Translations under genes and position numbers: made by a program
The notes under the pieces: model-generated
What the model saw: only the letters and a program-made list of their open reading frames with translations
The model's database searches: none
Told to the model about the DNA's origin: nothing
From: Nocardioidaceae bacterium
GTDB taxonomy: Bacteria > Actinomycetota > Actinomycetes > Propionibacteriales > Nocardioidaceae
NCBI GenBank assembly: GCA_030655315.1
Contig: JAURVT010000043.1
Span: forward strand, 124,001-188,000
Direction: 5' to 3'
DNA: 64,000 bases
Part shown: piece by piece, positions 56,602-64,000 of the stretch
How the letters are laid out: each line of letters opens with the position of its first letter
Numbering within the stretch: position 1 is the stretch's first letter

Positions 56602-57381
56602 TCAGTGGCCGACGAAGGCCGGTGGGCGCTTCTCGCGGAAGGCGGCGACGCCCTCGGCGAAGTCGTCGGTGTCGAACATCGCCTGCTGGCCCTCGCGCTC
56701 GGCGGCGAACGCCTCCTCGAGCAGCGACAGCGACGTGGCGTGCAGCGCGGCCTTGGTGCGGGCGTAGGACGCGGTGGGTCCGCCGGAGAACCGGCGGACG
56801 AGCGCCTCGACGTCGGCCGTGTGCTCGTCGTCGGGACTGACCTGGCCGATCAGGCCCCAGTCGAGGGCCTGGGGAGCGGGCACGCGCTCGGCCAGCAGCG
56901 CCATCCGGGACGCGCGGGCGCGTCCGACGGCCGCCGTGACCAGCGCGGACGCGCCGCCGTCGGGCATCAGGCCGATGTTGGCGAAGGCGAGCAGGAAGTA
57001 CGACGACTCCCGGGCCACCACGACGTCCGCCGCGACGGCGATCGAGCACCCCACGCCGACGGCGGGCCCGTTGACCGCCGCGACCACGGGCTTGGGCGCG
57101 GTGCGCAGGGCGCGGACGAGCCGGTTCGCGGCGTCGATCGTGTCCAGTCCGGGCCGCTCGCCCGGGTCGCCGTCCGCGACGAGGTCGGCGCCCGCGCAGA
57201 AGGCGCGTCCGGAGCCGGTGAGCACGACGACCCGCACGTCGTCGTCACCCGCCGCGGCCTCGACCTCGTCGGCCATCGTGCCCAGCATCGAGGCGGTCAC
57301 GGCGTTCAGCGCGTCCGGGCGGTTGATGGTCAGCCAGAGCGCGGCGTCGCGTCGCTCGACGAGGACGGGGGAGTCGGACAT
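56602..57381 (-). CDS. Enoyl-CoA hydratase/isomerase family protein
   Basis: A 259-residue crotonase-fold enzyme. LTGSGRAFCAGADLVADG near residue 55 and AVNGPAVGVGCSIAVAADVVVA near 100 form the oxyanion hole and CoA site. The usual catalytic Glu before the IGLMPDGG segment is replaced by a small residue, while the Asp in LMPDGGAS is kept, as in PaaG-type isomerases. So isomerase activity is more likely than hydration. It is divergent from the nitronate monooxygenase-like gene and possibly under the TetR regulator encoded there. Confidence 0.88.
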   Translation of the reverse strand: MSDSPVLVERRDAALWLTINRPDALNAVTASMLGTMADEVEAAAGDDDVRVVVLTGSGRAFCAGADLVADGDPGERPGLDTIDAANRLVRALRTAPKPVVAAVNGPAVGVGCSIAVAADVVVARESSYFLLAFANIGLMPDGGASALVTAAVGRARASRMALLAERVPAPQALDWGLIGQVSPDDEHTADVEALVRRFSGGPTASYARTKAALHATSLSLLEEAFAAEREGQQAMFDTDDFAEGVAAFREKRPPAFVGH

Positions 57382-57414
57382 GAGCGGGTCCTTCGGTCGC
57401 CGGTGCGGTCGATC

Positions 57415-57443
57415 GGACGCTAGCATGGCTTAACGAACGCTAG
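57415..57443. promoter_or_regulatory. Putative TetR operator in the divergent crotonase/flavin-oxidoreductase gap
   Basis: GGACGCTAG (57415-57423) and GAACGCTAG (57435-57443) are 20 bp apart, and CTAGC (57420-57424) with GCTAG (57439-57443) form an inverted pair. On the minus strand TAGCGT (57417-57422) could be the -10 of the crotonase gene. A TetR gene lies at the end of the plus-strand pair, which is the common layout for self-regulated acyl-CoA genes. Confidence 0.4.
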
Positions 57444-58447
<1,004 letters not shown>

Positions 58448-58448
<1 letters not shown>

Positions 58449-59080
58449 TGGCCGCGCGGGTGCGGGAGGTCGTGGTGCCGGACGGCGACGTCGACTGGCG
58501 GCGGTACGACGCGCCCGCGCTCACCCCGCTGCTCCAGGCGGCGCTCGAGGCGTTCCACGAGGGCGGGTTCCACGGCACGTCCGTGCGCGACATCGCGCGC
58601 CGCGTCGGTCAGACCGTGCCGGCGATGTACTACCACCACGACAGCAAGGAGGGCGTGCTGCTGGCCCTCCTGGTCGAGGGCATCCGCGACCTGCTCCGGC
58701 GGGTGGAGGCGGCCGCGGCCGACGGCGGCGACGACGTGCGGGCCCGGTTCTCGTACGTCGTCGAGGCCATCGCCCTGCACGGCACCCGCCGCGTGCGCGC
58801 GGCGGCGCTGGACGGCGAGTCCCGCTACCTGTCGGCCGACAACCGGGCCCAGTACGCGGCGGTGCGCAAGCAGGTGGAGAACGTGCTCGCCGACATCGTC
58901 GACGACGGCGTCGCGTCCGGGGCCTTCCACGCCTCGCACCCGGCCGAGACCACCCGCGCGATCCTCGGCACGCTGCAGTCGATCGCGCGCTGGTACCGCG
59001 CCGACGGGCCCGACCTTCCCGAGGAGATCGCGGCGCGCTACGTCGACATCTGCCTGCGCACCGTCGGCGTCGAGCCCTGA
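58448..59080 (+). CDS. TetR/AcrR family transcriptional regulator
   Basis: A 210-residue regulator. The HTH (AALEAFHEGGFHGTSVRDIARRVGQTVPAMYYHHDSKEGVLLALL) starts near residue 30 after an N-terminal extension. The C-terminal domain (ALDGESRYLSADNRAQYAAVRKQVENVLADIVDDGV) resembles the KstR2-like C-terminal group. The probable targets are its own operon and the divergent crotonase gene via the site near 57415-57443. Confidence 0.9.
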
Positions 59081-59135
59081 CCGACGCCGTCGGGCCTCAG
59101 GCGTGCGGGACGGGGAAGCCGCCGCGGGGGAGCGG

Positions 59136-59612
59136 CTAGTGATCGCCCGGGACCGGGACGGGGTCCGCGGTCGGCCGCCGCGTCGGTGTCAGCGCGAGCC
59201 GGACGGCCGTCCCGGTGGCGATCCCGGGGACGGCTCCGAACGCCGCGAGCCCGCCCATGAGCAGCACGGTGAAGACCAGGTCGTCCGACGTGCCGCTGGC
59301 GTGCGACGTCAGGGCCGACGCGACCCCGTACGCGACGCAGACGACGCCCCACACCGCGACCTGGAGCCACGGCGCGGTGGCACGCCGGCGGAGCAGGCCG
59401 TCGGCCAGGGCGAGCAGCCCGGCGCCCGCGGCGATCAGCATGAAGGCGGTGAGACCAGCGCCGAGCGGGTCGTCGGAGTACAGGCCCAGCGGGCGGAGCA
59501 GGCCGTCGAGCCGGCCGTCCACCAGCAGGCGCTCGAGGCCGAGCAGGGCCAGGACGCGGACGACGGCGTGCCCGGCGGCGATCAGCAGGGTGGTGCGGAG
59601 GGGTGCTCTCAT
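59136..59612 (-). CDS. Hypothetical membrane protein
   Basis: A 158-residue protein with four predicted helices: TTLLIAAGHAVVRVLALLGL, GLTAFMLIAAGAGLLALADG, LQVAVWGVVCVAYGVASAL and DLVFTVLLMGGLAAFGAVPG. No family is recognised with confidence. The ATG at 59612 places the first helix at the N-terminus, and the frame is open further upstream without support. The C-terminal tail is Pro/Thr-rich. Confidence 0.6.
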   Translation of the reverse strand: MRAPLRTTLLIAAGHAVVRVLALLGLERLLVDGRLDGLLRPLGLYSDDPLGAGLTAFMLIAAGAGLLALADGLLRRRATAPWLQVAVWGVVCVAYGVASALTSHASGTSDDLVFTVLLMGGLAAFGAVPGIATGTAVRLALTPTRRPTADPVPVPGDH

Positions 59613-59682
59613 GTCCCCAGCCTCGTGCCGAGGGGTGAGGTGACGCATGAGCACGCGTGCTCAGGTCGGCCGGGTGCGGACC

Positions 59683-60678
59683 TCAGGCGTGCCGGCGGTT
59701 GCCGGCGAGCGCGATCGCGACGCCGACCAGCGTCAGGGCCGCGCCCGTGGCGGCGAGCGCCGTGACCGGCGTGCTCGGGTCGATCGCGTCGAGGACCTGG
59801 GCCATCACGACCTGGCCGGCGATGACGCACAGGCTGAGGGTGAGCACGCCGTGGCGCTTGACCAGGGCCGCCGAGAGACCGATGACCACGACCCCGATCG
59901 CGCCGCCGACGTAGAGGTGCGGGTCGGCCGGCGGCACCGTCAGGTCTCCGGGACGGAGCAGCGTGACGAGCGCCAGCACGATCAGCGCGACGGTGCCCAC
60001 GAGGAAGTTGTTCCAGGCCGCGGCCCAGGGGTCGGTCTGGGCGCTGAGCCGCCCGTTGGCCGCCTGCTGCAGCGCGAACCCGACACCGGCGGCGAGTGGC
60101 AGCGCCAGCAGCGCGATCTCTCCGCCTGTCAGGGCCTGCGAGCCGGCGACCCGCTCGATCGAGGCGAGCACGACTGCCGCCAGGCTCAGCACGGCGGCCA
60201 CGACGCGGGTCGAGCTGACGGGCTGGCGCCCGGCCGGACCGAGCCCGAGGTGGTCGACGACGAGCCCGCTGACGGACTGTCCGGCCACGAACGCGACCAC
60301 GAACGTCGACACCCCGAGCACGCCGACGCTGAGCGTCTGGGCGGCGACGAGCAGGGCCCCGAGCAGCCCGCCGGCCAGGATCGGCAGCGGGACCGTGGAG
60401 CGTCGGACCCGGCGCCCCACCATCTCGACCCGGTGGCGCGACCGGGGTGCGACGACCATGACCAGGCTGAGGATCACCAGACCCGACCCGAAGCTGATCA
60501 CCGACGCGGTCGCACCGGCACGGGGCCCGGTGCCCAGCGCACCGGCGAGGTCGGAGTTGACCCCCGCCTGCACGGCCGCGAGCGCTCCGGCGCCGAACAT
60601 GACCGGGACGGTGACCCAGGACGGCACGCGTCGCCGCGCGGCGGGCGCGTCGGACTGCGTGCGGTCGGTGAGGGTCAC
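59683..60678 (-). CDS. DMT family transporter, DUF606/YdcZ type
   Basis: A 331-residue protein made of two DUF606-like halves with about ten helices. The first half has PVMFGAGALAAVQAGVNSDLAGALGTGPRAG, and the second has LPLAAGVGFALQQAANGRLSAQTDPWAAAWNNFLVG. The repeated pattern of Gln plus Asn in a helix followed by a small-residue loop is typical. It is probably an exporter of small molecules. Fused DUF606 pairs are common in actinobacteria. Confidence 0.88.
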   Translation of the reverse strand: MTLTDRTQSDAPAARRRVPSWVTVPVMFGAGALAAVQAGVNSDLAGALGTGPRAGATASVISFGSGLVILSLVMVVAPRSRHRVEMVGRRVRRSTVPLPILAGGLLGALLVAAQTLSVGVLGVSTFVVAFVAGQSVSGLVVDHLGLGPAGRQPVSSTRVVAAVLSLAAVVLASIERVAGSQALTGGEIALLALPLAAGVGFALQQAANGRLSAQTDPWAAAWNNFLVGTVALIVLALVTLLRPGDLTVPPADPHLYVGGAIGVVVIGLSAALVKRHGVLTLSLCVIAGQVVMAQVLDAIDPSTPVTALAATGAALTLVGVAIALAGNRRHA

Positions 60679-60714
60679 GGCTGCACAAGGCCGGGCGGCC
60701 GGTTTACATTCCCG

Positions 60715-61206
60715 TCACGCCTCGGGGTGGGCCTCCCGCCACGCCCGGAACGGGCCGGTGGGGTCGTCCGCCGGTCCCTGGGAGACGGGGAGCGACATCG
60801 CCGACTCGGGCCGCGCGTACTCGTCGTAGAAGGTGGCGAGGGTCATGTAGCGCCCGCCGTCCTCGTAGTGCTCGCCCTCCTGCTCGCGGGTGGCCGCGTA
60901 GGTGACCGAGTCCGGGGCGGCGTAGTAGAGCGCGCCGAGGCACATGGGGCAGGGGAAGGCCGTCACGTAGACCTCGCACCCGTGCAGGTCGGTGCGGCCG
61001 TCGGCGGCCAGCGCGCGGATCGCGACCACCTCGGCATGGGCGGTCAGGTCGCCGGTCTGCGCGACCTGGTTGGTGGCCTCGACGAGCACGTCGCCCGAGC
61101 CGGCGTCGACCACGACGCACGCGAAGGGCTTGCCTCCCTCGCGGACGTTCAGCTCGGCGAGGTCGACGGTGCGCTGCAGGTGGGGCGGGGGAGTGGGGGC
61201 GTCCAT
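60715..61206 (-). CDS. Nucleoside deaminase (cytidine/guanine deaminase-like)
   Basis: A 163-residue zinc deaminase. THAEVVAIRALAA near residue 58 gives His and catalytic Glu, and AFPCPMCLGALYYAAPDSVTY near 82 gives the two Cys ligands. The arrangement matches tRNA-adenosine/guanine deaminase-like small enzymes of the CDA superfamily. The substrate is not determined. The ATG at 61206 is preferred over a start four codons upstream. Confidence 0.87.
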   Translation of the reverse strand: MDAPTPPPHLQRTVDLAELNVREGGKPFACVVVDAGSGDVLVEATNQVAQTGDLTAHAEVVAIRALAADGRTDLHGCEVYVTAFPCPMCLGALYYAAPDSVTYAATREQEGEHYEDGGRYMTLATFYDEYARPESAMSLPVSQGPADDPTGPFRAWREAHPEA

Positions 61207-61250
61207 GACGCCATCCAACGACGGGCCGGCCCGGGGCGCAGCGAGAGGCC

Positions 61251-61284
61251 CGTCGGTTTCCCGTGCCTACCTGGGAAACCGACG
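61251..61284. terminator. 12-bp hairpin, shrunken relative of the 21.5/38.3 kb elements
   Basis: CGTCGGTTTCCC (61251-61262) pairs perfectly with GGGAAACCGACG (61273-61284) around a 10-nt loop. The right half, CGTGCCTACCTGGG then AAACCGACG, matches the outer right arm of copy 1 except for one base, and the left half carries the matching change. It lies 29 nt past the stop of the alpha/beta hydrolase gene and could terminate it. Confidence 0.75.
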
Positions 61285-61313
61285 GCGGGCGGCCCCGAGC
61301 CGCGGCGCGGAGC

Positions 61314-62162
61314 TCAGTCCCGGGACGACGTGCGCACCACCCAGCGGAGCGAGTCGGCGGACGTGCGCAGGACCGAGACGTGGCCGTCGTCGGCGGACTC
61401 GCGGAGCTCGGCGGTGGGTAGGTGGGCGGCCAGCCACCGCCCGTGCGTGACGGGGACGACGCGGTCGCGGGCGCCGTGCACGACGAGGGTCGGTGCGAGC
61501 ACCTGCGCGACGTCGAAGCCCCACGGCGCCACGTAGGCGAGGTCGTCGTCGACGAGGGGCGCGGGACCGGCGGCCAGGGCCGGACGCACCACGTCGAGGA
61601 CCCAGGACCAGTCGCCGCCGAGGGCCTCCTCGTCGGCGGCGGTGAAGCCCATGTCGAGCTCGTGCGCGGACGCCTCGTGACGCTCCTTCGCGTCCCGTCC
61701 CGCCGCGGCCGCCTCCAGCGACGCGACACCGGCCGGCGCCATGCCCGCGAACCAGTCGAGCCCGTCGGCGCCGAACGGCGCGAGGCCCGCCGTGGCCACG
61801 ACGGCCGTGACCCGGTCGGGAAGGCGCGCGGCACAGGCCAGGGCGTGCGGACCGCCGCCGGAGTGACCCATCACCGCGAACCGGTCGACCCCGAGCGCGT
61901 CCAGCACCTGCTCGACGTCACCGGCGGCGGAGGCCACGTCGCGACCGGGGTGCGGCGTCGACCCGCCGTACCCCGGGCGGTCGTGGGACACCCATCGCAC
62001 CCCGAGCCGCTCCGACAGCTCCCTCAGCGGCTCCGGCGGCGCACCGATGTTGGGCGTGCCGTGGTGCCAGACCACGACGAGCCGCGCGGGGTCGTCGGGC
62101 GCCGTGTCGTGGACGTGCAGCGTCCGGCCGTCATGGAGGGTGAGGTCGCTCTGGACGGTCAT
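61314..62162 (-). CDS. Alpha/beta hydrolase
   Basis: A 282-residue protein. The oxyanion region is VVWHHGTPNIGAP near residue 30, the nucleophile elbow is VMGHSGGGPHAL near 98, the Asp is in VVHGARDRVVPV near 230, and the catalytic His is in DDGHVSVL near 259. It resembles epoxide-hydrolase/haloperoxidase-like esterases, but the cap gives no clear clue to substrate. The ATG at 62162 begins MTVQSDLTLHDGRTLHVHD, a usual start in this family. Confidence 0.9.
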   Translation of the reverse strand: MTVQSDLTLHDGRTLHVHDTAPDDPARLVVVWHHGTPNIGAPPEPLRELSERLGVRWVSHDRPGYGGSTPHPGRDVASAAGDVEQVLDALGVDRFAVMGHSGGGPHALACAARLPDRVTAVVATAGLAPFGADGLDWFAGMAPAGVASLEAAAAGRDAKERHEASAHELDMGFTAADEEALGGDWSWVLDVVRPALAAGPAPLVDDDLAYVAPWGFDVAQVLAPTLVVHGARDRVVPVTHGRWLAAHLPTAELRESADDGHVSVLRTSADSLRWVVRTSSRD

Positions 62163-62224
62163 CGTCCGACGATAGGTCGCGCGGGGTCTTCTGGTCTGTC
62201 GGTGCCGGGGTCCATCATGTGGCG

Positions 62225-62884
62225 ATGAGCAACCTCACCGGACTCGACATCGCCGCGGCGGGCCTCACCGACTGGTCGTACGTGGGCGGCGCCCTGCAGA
62301 CCCGGCTCGCCACCGGGTCGTTCGCGGTCGGCATGCGGCTGGTGCAGAGCATCGGCGAGGCCGCGGAGGCCGCGGACCACCATCCCGACCTCGACCTGCG
62401 CTACCCCAGCCTCGACGTCCGGCTGAGCAGCCACGACGTCGGCGCGGTCACCGAGCGCGACGTCGCCCTCGCCCGCACGATCAGCGAGCTGGCGGCCGCC
62501 GAGGGGGTCTCCGGCGACGGCCGGATGGTCAAGCGGCTCGAGGTCGCGCTCGACACCCCCGACCTCGAGCGCGTCATCGACTTCTGGGGCGTCGTGCTCG
62601 ACATGCCCGTCCAGCGTCCCGAGGGCGGTGGTCCCGAGCTGCGCGACGACGTCCTGCCCACGATGTGGTTCCAGCCGTCGGGCACCGACGAGCCGCGCCA
62701 GCGCTTCCACCTCGACCTGTGGGTCCCGCCCGAGGTGGTCGAGGAGCGCATCGCCGCGGCCGTCGCTGCCGGCGGCACGCTCGTCAGCGACCAGGAGGCG
62801 CCGGCGTTCTGGGTGCTGGCCGACGTCGACGGCAACCAGGTGTGCCTGTGCACCTGGCAGGACCGCGACGCGGACCCGTCATGA
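62225..62884 (+). CDS. Pterin-4a-carbinolamine dehydratase-like domain fused to a glyoxalase-like domain
   Basis: A 219-residue two-domain protein. Residues about 1-95 resemble PCD/PhhB, with the conserved EAADHHPDLDLRYPSLDVRLSSHDVGAVTERDV holding the active-site His residues. Residues about 103-215 form a glyoxalase/VOC-like domain (LEVALDTPDLERVIDFWGVVLDMP, FHLDLWVPPEVV, FWVLADVDGNQVCLC). The pairing occurs in some actinobacteria and its role is not known. The ATG at 62225 is preferred over a GTG two codons upstream. The stop overlaps the lipoprotein start by 4 nt. Confidence 0.82.
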   Translation: MSNLTGLDIAAAGLTDWSYVGGALQTRLATGSFAVGMRLVQSIGEAAEAADHHPDLDLRYPSLDVRLSSHDVGAVTERDVALARTISELAAAEGVSGDGRMVKRLEVALDTPDLERVIDFWGVVLDMPVQRPEGGGPELRDDVLPTMWFQPSGTDEPRQRFHLDLWVPPEVVEERIAAAVAAGGTLVSDQEAPAFWVLADVDGNQVCLCTWQDRDADPS

Positions 62885-63317
62885 CCGGCACGCACCGTCG
62901 CCTGGTGGCGACCGCCTCCGTCCTGGCCCTGACGTGCGGCCTCGTCGCCTGCTCCGGCGACGACGACGAGTCGCGCGCGCTCGCCACCTCGCTGCCGGCC
63001 GTCGGCGGCACCACCCGGGTGTGGGAGACCAGTGGCACCACGGCCGCCGACGGCGCGGCCGAGCAGCCCGACGCCGACGTCGAGGTGGGGGAGGGCGTGA
63101 CGGGCCTGGTGTTCCAGTTCGACTGCACCGGCCGGGGCAGCGTCAGCGTGAGCCTCGACGGCGCGGCAGGAGGCGGGGGGAACGGCGAGTGCCCCACCAC
63201 CGACGGCAGTCCCGCCCGGGTGTTCTTCGAGGGCGAGGTCGCCCCGGGCACGCACCGGGCGTCGGTCCGCACCTCGGGCGAGGTCGACTGGATCGCCTCG
63301 ATCGAGACGCAGGCGCG

Positions 63318-63321
<4 letters not shown>
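62881..63321 (+). CDS. Hypothetical lipoprotein
   Basis: A 146-residue exported protein. The signal peptide [19 protein letters not shown] has lipobox LVAC with Cys24. The mature part is acidic with Gly/Asp/Thr-rich segments ([26 protein letters not shown]) and two further Cys residues that may form a disulfide. No domain is recognised. It is translationally coupled on both sides, to the PCD-glyoxalase fusion and to the UvrA-like gene. Confidence 0.8.

Positions 63322-64000
<679 letters not shown>

Overview
The window is chromosomal DNA from a high-GC actinobacterium. The evidence is a mycothiol gene (mshC), a complete Pup-proteasome locus (mpa, dop, pup, prcB, prcA, pafA, pafB, pafC), tatA/tatC beside a SKI2-type helicase, rbpA, and a polyprenol-phosphate-mannose synthase next to lnt. 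Gene order and codon use suggest a Nocardioidaceae-like genome such as Nocardioides or Aeromicrobium. That placement is inference and I cannot name the species. I see no rRNA, tRNA, CRISPR array, prophage or insertion sequence.

Layout: 1-3070 holds the conserved block histidine phosphatase (partial), DUF3090, SCO1664-type kinase-fold protein, mshC. 3080-4265 holds a DUF559/AbiEi-like gene between two oppositely oriented arrays of exactly 22-bp-spaced repeats. 4274-9416 holds a PAC2 protein, metH and a HAD phosphatase. 9563-15348 is a five-gene peptide-type ABC importer. 15450-17849 holds a site-2 protease, tRNA m1A58 methyltransferase and a small protein. 17999-31013 is the Pup-proteasome region, interrupted between mpa and dop by an acetyltransferase, a photolyase-like gene with apparently permuted domains, a DMT transporter and a NUDIX gene. 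31013-35079 holds tatA, tatC and helY. 35151-39768 holds an exonuclease, pepQ, an Lrp regulator, an acetyltransferase, a MhuD-like monooxygenase and a frameshifted lipoprotein gene. 39875-43965 is a catabolic operon for a four-carbon sugar acid (kdgT-like permease, DUF1537 kinase, PdxA2, GntR). 44057-47209 holds a KamA-family radical SAM enzyme divergent from an amidohydrolase. 47605-50838 holds lnt, ppm, fxsA and rbpA. 50914-55903 holds an MFS exporter, glpQ-like phosphodiesterase, an HTH-MurA fusion and a deaminase. 55910-64000 holds small metabolic genes, two regulators or transporters, a PCD-glyoxalase fusion, a lipoprotein and the start of a UvrA-like gene.

Genes that work together: Dop deamidates Pup (which ends in GGQ), PafA ligates it to targets, Mpa unfolds them and PrcAB degrades them. 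PafB and PafC are WYL-domain regulators. The sugar-acid operon probably imports a C4 or similar acid, phosphorylates it and oxidises it, under its own GntR repressor acting at two tandem operators.

Unusual sequence structure: (1) the two inverted 22-bp arrays around the DUF559 gene; (2) a family of intergenic elements with ~63-bp terminal inverted repeats at 21.5 and 38.3 kb, with a shrunken relative at 61.25 kb; (3) two homologous hairpins at 44.0 and 53.2 kb whose arms differ by compensatory changes; (4) twelve genes whose start codon lies 6-8 nt after a TANNNT hexamer, as expected for leaderless transcripts; (5) an exact GGAAT-N18-GTT promoter of SigR/SigH type before rbpA; (6) a palindrome overlapping the predicted -10 box of the HTH-MurA gene.
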